A DNA stretch of 62,378 bases from the NCBI RefSeq assembly GCF_021191705.1, contig NZ_JAIWPU010000045.1, forward strand, positions 1 through 62,378, read 5' to 3'. Position numbers and translations under genes: made by a program. Positions 5,788-14,093 of the stretch are shown in pieces. This stretch comes from Proluteimonas flavola. GTDB lineage: Bacteria; Pseudomonadota; Gammaproteobacteria; Xanthomonadales; Xanthomonadaceae. Positions within the stretch are counted from its first letter, which is position 1, and the number at the start of each line of letters is the position of its first letter. Under the pieces are notes generated by a model that was not told where the DNA came from, made no database searches, and saw nothing but the letters and a program-made list of their open reading frames with translations.

Positions 5788-8061
5788 ATGTCTCTCGATC
5801 TCGATACCGTTCACGACGTCGCCGCACAGGGCGATCTCCTCGATCCACCGGCGTCCCCGCTCAGCCTCAGCCTTCCCGACTTCGTCACCGAGTTCGGCGA
5901 CGAACTGCTCGGTTCGCTCAACCGCGCCAATCCGCCGGTCTACACCGGCCGGGCACGGCCCCATCGTCAGGCCGTGCTCGACGGCCTCACGCGCAAGCTG
6001 TTCGATGCGCAGGCCGACGTCGTCCATGCCGTTGCCGAACTCTTGATCGACCACGGCGAACGCGCGGCGTTCGTCAATGGCGAAATGGGGTGCGGCAAGA
6101 CCACCGTCGGCATTGCCACCGCGGCCGTACTCAACGCGGAAGGCTACCGCCGCACCCTGGTGCTGTCGCCGCCCCATCTAGTCTACAAGTGGCGGCGGGA
6201 AATCCAGGAGACGGTGGCCGGCGCCAAGGTCTGGGTGCTCAACGGCCCCGACACCTTGGTCAAGCTCATGAAGCTGCGCGAGCAGCTGGGTGTGCCGGCA
6301 CACGGACAGGAATTCTTCGTCCTCGGCCGTGTGCGGATGCGGATGGGTTTCCACTGGAATCCCGTCTTCACCCGGAGGCGGACGCTCCACGGCGACGTCG
6401 GTGCCTGTCCCGACTGCGGCCACGTCATCACCGACCTCGACGGCGAGCCGATCAACCCGTGCGACCTCGAAGCCGAGGAGCAGCGCCGTACCTGCAGCCA
6501 CTGCGCCGCAGCGCTGTGGACCCTGATCCGTCCCCGGGGGCTGTCCGTCGGCGACCGGTCCTCCGCCGTGCTCAGGGCCCTGAAACGCATCCCCACAATC
6601 GGGGGAGCCACCGCGCAGAAGCTGATGCGCAAGTTCGGTGACGCGTTCCTCGCCTCGATGCTCGGGGACAACATCCACGAGTTCATCAACCTGATGGACG
6701 ATCGTGGCGAACTGGTCTTCTCGGACCGGCAGGCCCACCGCATGGAACGTGCGATGGCCAGCATGGAGTTCGGCTTCGGCGAAGGCGGCTACCAGCCGTC
6801 CGAGTTCATCAAGCGCTACCTGCCCCAGGGCACGTTCGACCTGCTCATCGCCGATGAGGCACACGAGTACAAGAACGGCGGCAGCGCACAGGGCCAGGCC
6901 ATGGGCGTGCTCGCGGCGAAGGCGCGCAAGACGGTGTCCCTGACGGGCACGTTGATGGGCGGCTACGGCGACGACCTGTTCTACCTGCTGTTCCGGGCTC
7001 TGCCCGGGCGGATGATCGAAGACGGCTACCGCCCGACCAAGAGCGGCAGCATGACGTCGGCCGCGATGGCGTTCATGCGCGATCACGGCGTGCTCAAGGA
7101 CATCTATTCCGAGAGCAAGGGCACTGCGCACAAGACGGCCAAGGGCTCGAAGATCTCGGTGCGGACAGTGAAGGCCCCCGGCTTCGGACCCAAGGGCGTC
7201 CTGCGTTGCGTACTGCCGTTCACCGTCTTCCTCAAGCTCCGCGACATCGGCGGCAATGTTCTGCCACCGTATGACGAAGAGTTCCGCGAGGTCGCGATGG
7301 ACACGGCCCAGGCCGCCGCCTACCGCGACCTGTCAGGGCGATTGACCCAGGCACTGAAGCAGGCGCTCGCAAGGCGCGACACGACCCTCCTCGGGGTGGT
7401 CCTCAACGTGCTGCTGGCCTGGCCGGATTGCTGCTTCCGATCCGAGAGGGTGGTGCACCCGCGCACCCGCGACACCTTGGCGTTCGTCCCGGCTCAGTTC
7501 CACGAGCTCGAGATCACGCCCAAGGAGCGCGAGCTCATCGACATCTGCAAGCGGGAGAAGGCAGAAGGTCGCAAGACCCTGGTCTACAGCGTCTACACCG
7601 GCAAGCGGGACACCACGTCGCGCCTGAAGGTGCTGCTGGAGCAGGAAGGTCTCAAGGTGGCGGTGCTGCGCGCGAGCGTGGATGCCTCACGCCGGGAAGA
7701 CTGGATCGCCGAGCAGCTCGACCGCGGCATCGATGTGCTCATCACCAATCCGGAACTGGTCAAGACCGGGCTGGATCTGCTGGACTTCCCGACGATCGTG
7801 TTTATGCAGTCGGGCTACAACGTCTACAGCCTGCAACAGGCCGCACGGCGTTCCTGGCGCATCGGCCAGAAGCAGGCGGTGAAGGTGATCTTCCTCGGTT
7901 ATGCCGGAACGTCGCAGATGACGTGCCTGGCATTGATGGCCAGGAAGATCATGGTCTCGCAGAGCACGTCGGGCGACGTCCCCGATTCCGGGCTCGATGT
8001 CCTGAACCAGGACGGCGACTCGGTCGAGGTCGCACTGGCCAGACAGCTGGTCGCGGCCTGA
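5788..8061 (+). CDS. SNF2-like DEAH helicase with zinc ribbon
   Basis: The 757-residue superfamily 2 ATPase has Walker A GEMGCGKTT near residue 97, DEAH box IADEAHEYKNGG near 355, and a C-terminal helicase motif VI region QQAARRSWRIGQKQ near residue 685 of SNF2/Swi2 type. Between motifs I and II, two Cys pairs (CPDCGH near 208, CSHCAA near 236) make a likely zinc ribbon. It probably remodels DNA or displaces protein during element replication or transfer; the precise role is not known. It is the last gene of the maintenance block and is followed 12 bases later by a strong terminator. Start ATG 5788 with AGGAG 8 bases upstream. Confidence 0.85.
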   Translation: MSLDLDTVHDVAAQGDLLDPPASPLSLSLPDFVTEFGDELLGSLNRANPPVYTGRARPHRQAVLDGLTRKLFDAQADVVHAVAELLIDHGERAAFVNGEMGCGKTTVGIATAAVLNAEGYRRTLVLSPPHLVYKWRREIQETVAGAKVWVLNGPDTLVKLMKLREQLGVPAHGQEFFVLGRVRMRMGFHWNPVFTRRRTLHGDVGACPDCGHVITDLDGEPINPCDLEAEEQRRTCSHCAAALWTLIRPRGLSVGDRSSAVLRALKRIPTIGGATAQKLMRKFGDAFLASMLGDNIHEFINLMDDRGELVFSDRQAHRMERAMASMEFGFGEGGYQPSEFIKRYLPQGTFDLLIADEAHEYKNGGSAQGQAMGVLAAKARKTVSLTGTLMGGYGDDLFYLLFRALPGRMIEDGYRPTKSGSMTSAAMAFMRDHGVLKDIYSESKGTAHKTAKGSKISVRTVKAPGFGPKGVLRCVLPFTVFLKLRDIGGNVLPPYDEEFREVAMDTAQAAAYRDLSGRLTQALKQALARRDTTLLGVVLNVLLAWPDCCFRSERVVHPRTRDTLAFVPAQFHELEITPKERELIDICKREKAEGRKTLVYSVYTGKRDTTSRLKVLLEQEGLKVAVLRASVDASRREDWIAEQLDRGIDVLITNPELVKTGLDLLDFPTIVFMQSGYNVYSLQQAARRSWRIGQKQAVKVIFLGYAGTSQMTCLALMARKIMVSQSTSGDVPDSGLDVLNQDGDSVEVALARQLVAA

Positions 8062-8073
8062 TTAAACCCCTCC

Positions 8074-8105
8074 GCCGGCGACCTTCGGGTCGCCGGCTTT
8101 TTTTG
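8074..8105 (+). terminator. Strong intrinsic terminator after the helicase
   Basis: A perfect 10-bp stem GCCGGCGACC / GGTCGCCGGC (8074-8083, 8088-8097) with a UUCG-type tetraloop is followed by eight T residues (8098-8105). It isolates the maintenance block from the cargo downstream. Confidence 0.92.
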
Positions 8106-8454
8106 CCAATCACCACTGCCTTTTGAGGGGCGCCGGCATTCTTTTATCCCCGGATCCAAGCGTCAATATGGAACGACTTCGCGATCGACCCTGCGGCTGA
8201 ACGTTCTTTGAATCCAGATGATCTAGCAACGCAGAAAACCGGAGGAAACCGGGTGATGGAGGTCTAACTTTCAGTCCCGATGACGAAGCGAGCGCGTATT
8301 CACTCCGCTACGCCGTGATGAAGGCGTCAAAAGTGGCAACTTTCATCAGCTTGTAAAACGGACTTCGGACCAAAGGCGACCTTTCAGGATGACCATCGCC
8401 GTACATTCGGGATGCTGACGCGAGGACGCGTCAGCTACCTAACGGAGACTGATC
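8106..8454 (+). promoter_or_regulatory. Intergenic region and leader hairpin before the protease
   Basis: No gene is seen in this stretch, which is less GC-rich than its surroundings. At 8414-8422 GCTGACGCG pairs with CGCGTCAGC at 8427-8435 (9 bp, loop AGGA), 19 bases before the protease start; GGAG lies between them. A promoter must lie upstream but no convincing -35/-10 pair was identified. Confidence 0.5.
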
Positions 8455-9663
8455 ATGGAAAGGAAGGTGAGCACACTCTTAGCAATCGCGATCGCAGCAG
8501 GAGCAATGACTGGCGCCACTGCCGCGCCTACGCTCCCGCCCCAAAACCTCGCAACTGCCCAACAAGCCGCGGATGGAAATGCTGCGTTGATCGCCGCCTC
8601 GCTCGACGTCACGCTGGAAAAGGCCCGCAGCATCATGGTGACCGACGAGCTTTCGGCGGACCTGGCAGAAAGTTTGGCGGAGAAGTACGCAAGCCGACTG
8701 GCGGGTATGTACATCGACCATGCCGACGGTCACCGGTTGGTTGTCCGTTTGACCGGCCCACAAGCCGAGCGTACGCAGTTCCGCCACAAGGGTGCCGACA
8801 CCCTCGAGGTACACTTCGAGCCGGGCGCTCTGCATACTCGGAAGCAACTGAAGGAAGCATTTGCGGAAAGTTTGGCCAAGGCGGCGACCGACATGCCTGA
8901 CGTCCATGGGCAATACCTCGACGAGCGGACCGGCGAGATCGTTTTCGAGGTTGACCCAGGAACCAATATCGAAGCCGTGCAGCGCTCAGCAAAATCCGTC
9001 ATCGATGTTCCGTTTCGTGTCGAGGAAGCACCTCGTGCAGCAACTGCTGCTCTTTTCGGAAGTGGGCGGCTGGTCCAAAGCGTATGCACGAATGGCTTCG
9101 TGGTGAATCATGCGACCCTCGGGGTTCGCGGAACGCTCGCGGCGGGACATTGTGCAACTGGCTCTGCCCAGACGTACACGGGTGTCGACGGCGCCGTGCA
9201 TACCGTGAGTCAGCAGTCGGTCCTTGCGAATGCCAACGCCGATATCATGTGGCTGTCCATTCCGAACACAGTGTCATATGGCGGCTACATTTGGGACGGA
9301 TCGGCTTGGCGCGCCGTTACAGGCCGGCGAACTCAGGGCGCGACGATGGTGGGTAACACCCACTGCAAGTATGGCCAAACCGGTGGTGGGTCCTGTGGGA
9401 CTGTGCAGTCCACGACCGCGTCTCCTGGTAATGCCTGTGGTCCAGGACCTGTGTTTGACAAGCCCTGCAACATGAATTTCGTTCGCGTCCAAGGACCAGG
9501 ACTGTACTGCATCCGAGGCGATAGCGGCGGTCCGTTCTGGACACTCACCACCTTGGCGGCAGGGGTACTCACTCATGCAATAGTTGGCGGCGGCAATACC
9601 TGTTGGTACACGAGCACGGACTATGCTTACAACAATTTTGGGCTGAACCTCGTTTACCCGTAA
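8455..9663 (+). CDS. Secreted chymotrypsin-family (S1, streptogrisin-like) serine protease with propeptide
   Basis: The 402-residue preproprotein has a signal peptide (cleavage near Ala22-Ala24), an N-terminal pro region (about 25-190) containing RLAGMYID, VVRLTG and YLDERTGEIVFEVD, and a chymotrypsin-fold catalytic domain from about 200. The catalytic triad is readable: His232 in AAGHC, Asp263 in NADIMW, Ser357 in RGDSGGP. Eight cysteines lie in the mature part (211, 233, 304, 314, 328, 338, 352, 383), enough for four disulphides, so an extracellular or periplasmic enzyme is expected. By analogy with alpha-lytic protease and streptogrisins the pro region should assist folding and be cleaved off. 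The next gene encodes a homologue of the pro region alone. The start ATG 8455 has GGAG upstream. Confidence 0.88.
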   Translation: MERKVSTLLAIAIAAGAMTGATAAPTLPPQNLATAQQAADGNAALIAASLDVTLEKARSIMVTDELSADLAESLAEKYASRLAGMYIDHADGHRLVVRLTGPQAERTQFRHKGADTLEVHFEPGALHTRKQLKEAFAESLAKAATDMPDVHGQYLDERTGEIVFEVDPGTNIEAVQRSAKSVIDVPFRVEEAPRAATAALFGSGRLVQSVCTNGFVVNHATLGVRGTLAAGHCATGSAQTYTGVDGAVHTVSQQSVLANANADIMWLSIPNTVSYGGYIWDGSAWRAVTGRRTQGATMVGNTHCKYGQTGGGSCGTVQSTTASPGNACGPGPVFDKPCNMNFVRVQGPGLYCIRGDSGGPFWTLTTLAAGVLTHAIVGGGNTCWYTSTDYAYNNFGLNLVYP

Positions 9664-9693
9664 GGCCATAGTTGGGCCTCAGTCCCCAATGAT

Positions 9694-9726
9694 ACGATAC
9701 GGCCGGTAAAAAGCCGGTCGTATCGT
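9694..9726 (+). promoter_or_regulatory. Leader hairpin before the propeptide-like gene
   Basis: ACGATACG 9694-9701 pairs with CGTATCGT 9719-9726; a G-T wobble and CCGG/CCGG extend the stem to 13 pairs around the loop TAAAAAG. It ends 11 bases before the start at 9738, with GAGG between, and would lie close to the ribosome binding site. Confidence 0.55.
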
Positions 9727-9737
9727 CGCGAGGAAAC

Positions 9738-10328
9738 ATGAACAGATGGCCTGTTACCGTATTGCCGCTCGTGCTGCTTGCAGTGACTCCGACCTTCGCG
9801 CAAGAACGGGCGAGCGCGGGTGGGGTGGTTTCCGGACCAGTCCGACCGGCAGGTGTTCCCGAAGGTCCCGGGGGAGTTGCCACCAATTTGAATGAGCCCG
9901 ACACTGGGCCGCTTACGGCAGCTCTCCAGGAGCGGTTTGGTGACCGCATCGCAGGGATCTATATCGAGCGAGAACCGGATTTCCATGTCGTTGTCAGGCT
10001 CACTGGCAAAGAGGGAGAAGGCTCGCTGCCCTACCAGCTCGGAGACGACAAGGTTCGAGTGGAGGTTCAGACCGACGCGTCACATTCTGTCGATCAGCTG
10101 CGCGCCGCGTTCAAGCGTCGCGACATCATCACGCGCTTTCTCCCCACCGGTTATGGTGGCTACATCGATGAGCGTACCGGCGATCTGGTTCTGACAGTTG
10201 AGGTTGGGGACGAGGCTGCAACAGGCAAACAGGCAGCTCTCGCGGAAGCCTTGGGTGTTCCGGTGCGCATCGTCGCTGAAGAGCGGGCCGTGGTTTTCCC
10301 CGCTCCACAGCAGATGGACGAGAGGTAA
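9738..10328 (+). CDS. Secreted stand-alone protease propeptide-like protein
   Basis: The 196-residue protein has a signal peptide (cleavage after FAQ, about residue 22). Its single domain aligns with the pro region of the protease encoded just upstream: RIAGIYIE versus RLAGMYID, VVVRLTGKE versus LVVRLTGPQ, and YIDERTGDLVLTVE versus YLDERTGEIVFEVD. There is no catalytic domain, so it should be an intermolecular inhibitor, foldase or regulator of the protease, or a remnant of a duplicated gene. The intact reading frame, its own leader hairpin and GAGG site argue for a functional gene. The gap to the protease stop is 74 bases, so the two may be co-transcribed. Confidence 0.75.
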   Translation: MNRWPVTVLPLVLLAVTPTFAQERASAGGVVSGPVRPAGVPEGPGGVATNLNEPDTGPLTAALQERFGDRIAGIYIEREPDFHVVVRLTGKEGEGSLPYQLGDDKVRVEVQTDASHSVDQLRAAFKRRDIITRFLPTGYGGYIDERTGDLVLTVEVGDEAATGKQAALAEALGVPVRIVAEERAVVFPAPQQMDER

Positions 10329-10457
10329 TCCACTATTCTTCCGTCCCATGCGCCCTGTCGAAGCATGTTCCTTTCCCGGCGCGGCACGACGTCCCTGCAA
10401 CTCGTCGAGGCTTGATCGATCCGCGGCGCAGGGGTGGATCGAGTCGTCGCCCCAAGG

Positions 10458-10889
10458 TTACCTCCTGCAGTAGTAAGGGTATGCCGGGAACGCCAATGAC
10501 CGCTGGGGGTCGGCCGCGATGGCTTCCGCATCCCCAAAAGCCGAGTAGGCCACACTCGCCTTCAGCTGCTGTCCGGCATCGATCCGGACTTCGCCGCAAC
10601 CACCGGGGCAGTATGCCGTCAGCGCCGCCTTCGGGTGCAGCGAGCCGGCCGAAGTCGACAATACCGTCCCCTCCCAGCCGAGAGGGAACGTGCCGTCTTC
10701 CGCAGGCCAGCTCTCCTTCGATATGCACAGTGGCCGGTCGGCCTTGGACACGAAGGTCACAGCGAACTGCCGTCGCATCACATCGTCAGTCACCGAAACC
10801 GCGAAATCCCCTGGCTCCGCACGGTGGTAGGAGCTTGCACATGCGGTGATCGCCAGAGCCACAAGGGCCAGAGCCCGGAGTCGGTTCAC
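10458..10889 (-). CDS. Lipoprotein, possible immunity partner of the Rhs-core protein
   Basis: The 143-residue protein has a lipoprotein signal (hydrophobic stretch ending AITAC; lipidated Cys17) and would be anchored in the inner or outer membrane, facing the periplasm. The mature part has four further cysteines and a beta-rich look but no family I recognise. The GTG start at 10889 overlaps the stop of the upstream Rhs-core gene (GTGA), so the two are translationally coupled. Coupling to a secreted protein with a metallopeptidase motif suggests a periplasmic immunity protein; this is inference. It is the last gene of a three-gene minus-strand operon. Confidence 0.7.
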   Translation of the reverse strand: MNRLRALALVALAITACASSYHRAEPGDFAVSVTDDVMRRQFAVTFVSKADRPLCISKESWPAEDGTFPLGWEGTVLSTSAGSLHPKAALTAYCPGGCGEVRIDAGQQLKASVAYSAFGDAEAIAADPQRSLAFPAYPYYCRR

Positions 10890-11638
10890 CGCGCGTGATC
10901 CATGATGTGATCCGGACTGATGATCCGCTGAGAGCCGGGAAGGGTTCGGAAGACGTCCTGCTGCTGCGGCGTTCCAAACTTGTAGGCCCTATCGCCGTTG
11001 AACACCTGGTCCTTGAAGCCGAGCGCGGTGTGGCTGCTTTCATGGCCCGCTGCCCATGCCAGTCGGCCCGTATGGCCGAAGCTCGCGTGGGTCGTGTTGA
11101 CGATGACCATCGTCGGACCTGTGGTCGGAACGCCCGCCAACGTGGTACTGCCACCTCCGTACTGCCCATCGATCTGCGTCCCGGTCATGCCATGCGCCGG
11201 AACGGCGCCCGGCCTGGTATCACGCAACGCAGCGGCCATGGTGCCCATGTTGGCCGCCATTTTCGTCATGTTCTCCTGGGTGGCCGATCCGGCGCCGAAG
11301 CTGCGTTCGAACGATCTCTCGGCGCGTTGAAGTTGCCTGCCGCCGGCGTCCATCGCACTCGTCAGTCTGTTTGCAGCCCGTTCCAAGCTGTTGGCGGCGC
11401 TTTGCTGGGAACGATCGAATTGCCGCCACTGCCTGTCGGTCCAGCCGTCACCACGGGAGAAGCGGCCATCGGGGTCGGTGAAGCGATACGGGTTGTTGTT
11501 CGCGTACCAGTAGCGATTGAAGTTGGTGCCGTTGTTGGTATCCGGCCGGACCGGATCCGTGGAGAGAAACACGGCGGATGCCGGGGACGCGACACCCGCG
11601 AAAGCAATCGCCAATACCACCGGGATGACCTTACGCAT
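10886..11638 (-). CDS. Secreted Rhs-core fragment protein with HExxH motif
   Basis: The 250-residue protein has a signal peptide (cleavage near Ala22). It is followed directly by FLSTDPVRPDTNN, NRYWYANNNPYRFTDPDGR, the characteristic end of an Rhs/YD-repeat core, without any of the preceding repeats. After a helical linker (about 65-140) the C-terminal domain carries GHESSHTALG (His199, Glu200, His203), an HExxH zinc metallopeptidase motif; His244 may be a third ligand. The domain layout resembles the toxic tip of an Rhs polymorphic toxin that has been reduced and given its own Sec signal. Substrate unknown. It overlaps by one base with the transglutaminase-like gene before it and by four with the lipoprotein gene after it. 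Confidence 0.75.
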   Translation of the reverse strand: MRKVIPVVLAIAFAGVASPASAVFLSTDPVRPDTNNGTNFNRYWYANNNPYRFTDPDGRFSRGDGWTDRQWRQFDRSQQSAANSLERAANRLTSAMDAGGRQLQRAERSFERSFGAGSATQENMTKMAANMGTMAAALRDTRPGAVPAHGMTGTQIDGQYGGGSTTLAGVPTTGPTMVIVNTTHASFGHTGRLAWAAGHESSHTALGFKDQVFNGDRAYKFGTPQQQDVFRTLPGSQRIISPDHIMDHAR

Positions 11639-12642
11639 TACTGCTCCCTTTGCGCCTTCTCGCGCTCGATTGATCGTAGATACTCAGCCACCTGCTCGGG
11701 TGGTCTCGGCGACCAGCCCAATGCTTCGGCCTTCGCGAACCACGCCAGATTTTCCTGTCTCCGATACAGGTAGTCGGCATGCAGCTCGGCCGGTATGTCC
11801 GCCGCCGTGGGGTAGCGCTCCACATAACGCGCCTGAAGCTGGAGATAGTAGGCATTGGCCTTCCACAGCATCGCCGCCGAATCCTGCGGGTTCGCGGTCA
11901 GGGCGAGATCGGCGACCTGCATCAATGCATCTGCGTCCTGGGCACCGGCAAAGTGCTCCATCAACGTTCCGGCAATGACGCCGACGCCTTCGCGACGCGT
12001 GAGAGGGCGCAGGTAGAGGCCATTCTCTAGGGCCGCAGGCGTAATGCCAGTTTCACGTTCGTAGCTTTCGTCCCATTTGAACCCGCCTGCAGTGGCTTCG
12101 ACGTTGAGCCAGACCTGCTGCACGTCGTCGGCGAACTTGACCAGCACGTGATGGGGAGCAGTTGCGAAGGCGACAGGCAGATCCAGGCGCTGGCCCAGGA
12201 TGACGAACAGGATCGGCATGGAGACGCAATTGCCCCTGCGCGTCTTCAGATAGGCGGCGAGCCGTTTGGAATCGGCACTGCGACCGAGCGGATCGTCGAG
12301 ATCGTAGGCGAAAGGCTGGTCCTGATTCCAGACGCTGGGCTGATAGAGCGTCTTCAATAGCGCGTCGAGCGTTCCCCGAGCATCTGCACCCACGGGCATC
12401 TCGGCACGCACTGCCCGCTCCCAGGTGTCGATCTCGCGGCGCACGGCTGCGACATCTGTTTCCGGGTCGATCAAACCGTCGACGAGCAACTTGGCTTCCA
12501 GGTAATCGACGCCACTGTCAGGACGCTCGAAGTGCGCTTGCAACTGCGAGAGCTCGGCAGACGCGCAGGTGGAGAAGGCCAGCATCGCGAGCCCGACGCC
12601 CAGTAGACTCACGGACCATCGGCGATGGCAGCCTGTGCCCAC
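11638..12642 (-). CDS. Secreted transglutaminase-like / TPR-like protein (SirB1-type)
   Basis: About 334 residues from the GTG at 12642 (a TTG at 12657 is an alternative with GGGGA upstream). A signal peptide ends near CASA. The middle contains RRGNCVSMPILFVILGQRL, with the Cys expected of the transglutaminase-like fold in SirB1-type proteins, and a following HHVLVKF with the partner His. The C-terminal part (QDADALMQVADLALTANPQD onward) is TPR-like and helical. The family often lacks known enzymatic activity. It is the first gene of the minus-strand operon with the Rhs-core and lipoprotein genes, so it may act on the same periplasmic process; the link is inferred from overlap only. Confidence 0.7.
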   Translation of the reverse strand: MGTGCHRRWSVSLLGVGLAMLAFSTCASAELSQLQAHFERPDSGVDYLEAKLLVDGLIDPETDVAAVRREIDTWERAVRAEMPVGADARGTLDALLKTLYQPSVWNQDQPFAYDLDDPLGRSADSKRLAAYLKTRRGNCVSMPILFVILGQRLDLPVAFATAPHHVLVKFADDVQQVWLNVEATAGGFKWDESYERETGITPAALENGLYLRPLTRREGVGVIAGTLMEHFAGAQDADALMQVADLALTANPQDSAAMLWKANAYYLQLQARYVERYPTAADIPAELHADYLYRRQENLAWFAKAEALGWSPRPPEQVAEYLRSIEREKAQREQ

Positions 12643-12831
12643 GCTCCATGTCTCCAACTTTCCCCTATCGGGGAATCATAGGCCTGCCCCAGCAGAGGCG
12701 TCCAGTCTCTCTCAGGGGCTTACGGGACAGGTGTCGGGGGCAGAAGGCGGGTCGTTCTCGGTACCTATTCATTGCTGCTGTGCACCGCCGTCGCAGTGAA
12801 GGTGCCGGTTCCAGATTCCGGGAACCGGCAG

Positions 12832-13428
12832 ATGCACGCACTTCATCGTCTTCTTCGCCCGTGCCGAAGCGGCAGCCTGCTCGCAATGCTCGCCGCGGCA
12901 GGCTGCACCACACCGGAGGAGCGGCATCCCGCCGCCCTGGCGGCAGGATCGAGCGGGCCGGTCGCATCCGCACGTCAGGAGGCGGCGTTCGTGCCGGTTG
13001 TCCGCTATGGCCGCTACACCCTCGTGGAACTCGCACCGAGCGCTGCGCAGCAGGACCCTCTGCATCAGGTCATCGACGTGGCGCTTCCGGAGACTGCGGA
13101 GGCAACCGTCGGACACGCGCTTCAGCATGTCCTGCTTCGCTCGGGATACCGGCTCTGCGCCAGCCAGGAGGTCCAAGCCCTCAGCGCATTGCCCCTGCCA
13201 GCCGCCCACTACCGGCTGGGACCGGTCCTGCTGCGCGATGCCCTGCTGATGCTCGCCGGCCCTGGCTGGGACCTCCAGGTCGACGATCGCGCGCGGCGGG
13301 TCTGCTACCTGCGCGCCAGCACACCGTCTTCCACCGCTTCGGCCAAGGGCTCGGCACCGCCCGTCACCACGGTGGCCCGCCGCGGAGCGATCGAGCGAGC
13401 GCCCCTTCCGGATCTGACGCCGCCATGA
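12832..13428 (+). CDS. PilL-like N-terminal domain lipoprotein, ICE type
   Basis: About 198 residues from the ATG at 12832. It has a lipobox LAAAGC followed by a PilL-like N-terminal domain: VPVVRYGRYTLVELAP, then a segment ending HQVIDVALPETAEATVG, LQHVLLRSGYRL and ALPLPAAHYRLGP. This arrangement is what PFGI-1-class elements annotate as type IV pilus protein PilL2. The rest of a pil operon is not present, so it probably serves the conjugation apparatus envelope complex rather than a full pilus. In-frame upstream ATGs exist (12772) but would give a poor signal sequence. Its stop overlaps the next start (ATGA). Confidence 0.75.
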   Translation: MHALHRLLRPCRSGSLLAMLAAAGCTTPEERHPAALAAGSSGPVASARQEAAFVPVVRYGRYTLVELAPSAAQQDPLHQVIDVALPETAEATVGHALQHVLLRSGYRLCASQEVQALSALPLPAAHYRLGPVLLRDALLMLAGPGWDLQVDDRARRVCYLRASTPSSTASAKGSAPPVTTVARRGAIERAPLPDLTPP

Positions 13429-14081
13429 CGATCACCTTGACGAGCATCACGCGCCCCACGCGCGCAACGCTGACGCGGGCCGGCCTTTACGGATGGGCGG
13501 TGCTGGTCAGTCTCGCCACCGTCGTGAATTTCGCGAGCGGCCCCGCTCAGCTCCGGCCACCCGGTCCCGATGTGCCCGACACCCGGCTTTCCGTGCTGGA
13601 GACCCAGCTCGCGGAACTGCGTCAGCAGGCCGAACGGTGGGACCAGCAGCCCGCTGCAGTGACCGAAGCCCGCTTCGACGACGCGCGTAGGGCGCTGGAG
13701 CAGCGGCTGGCATCGGTGGAGCAGACACTCGGCGAACGCGTGTCGGGAGAAGAGCTCGACGCACTTCGCGAACACATCGAACGCATCGACGCGCACCTCC
13801 AACAGGCCGCCCAGCCTCCGCCAGCGCCGACGCCAACCCGACCGTCGACACCGCCGGCTCCGCCCCAGCCGCCGCCACTGCCGTTCGCGATCGTCGGCCT
13901 CGAACTACGCGGCGGGCAGCGCTTCATCGCGATCACACCGACAGGCGCGTCCTCCGGCCGCGTCTCCACACGCGTGCTGCATGCGGGGGAGACGGAATCC
14001 GGCTGGCGCCTGGAAGCGATCGAAGGACGCACCGCGGTGCTGCGTCACGGCGCGCACGTGCGTCGCGTGGATGTGCCGTAG
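13425..14081 (+). CDS. Inner-membrane coiled-coil protein of the transfer operon
   Basis: A 218-residue bitopic membrane protein. One transmembrane helix (AVLVSLATVVNFASG, about residues 24-42) is followed by a coiled coil rich in Glu, Arg and Gln (about 55-125), a Pro-rich stretch (about 130-150) and a small C-terminal domain ending ALEIEG-type beta strands. It overlaps PilL-like and leads into TIGR03759, the standard position in MPF-G operons. The architecture is that of a periplasmic spanning component similar in layout to PilO/PilP proteins, but no family name is certain. Long upstream extension of this frame is a shadow of the PilL gene. Confidence 0.75.
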   Translation: MTITLTSITRPTRATLTRAGLYGWAVLVSLATVVNFASGPAQLRPPGPDVPDTRLSVLETQLAELRQQAERWDQQPAAVTEARFDDARRALEQRLASVEQTLGERVSGEELDALREHIERIDAHLQQAAQPPPAPTPTRPSTPPAPPQPPPLPFAIVGLELRGGQRFIAITPTGASSGRVSTRVLHAGETESGWRLEAIEGRTAVLRHGAHVRRVDVP

Positions 14082-14093
14082 GAGGACCGAACG

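Noticed and set aside
12648..13424. Long upstream extension of the 13425 coiled-coil protein
   Set aside because: It is an out-of-frame shadow of the PilL-like gene; the ATGA overlap and membrane helix fix the start at 13425.
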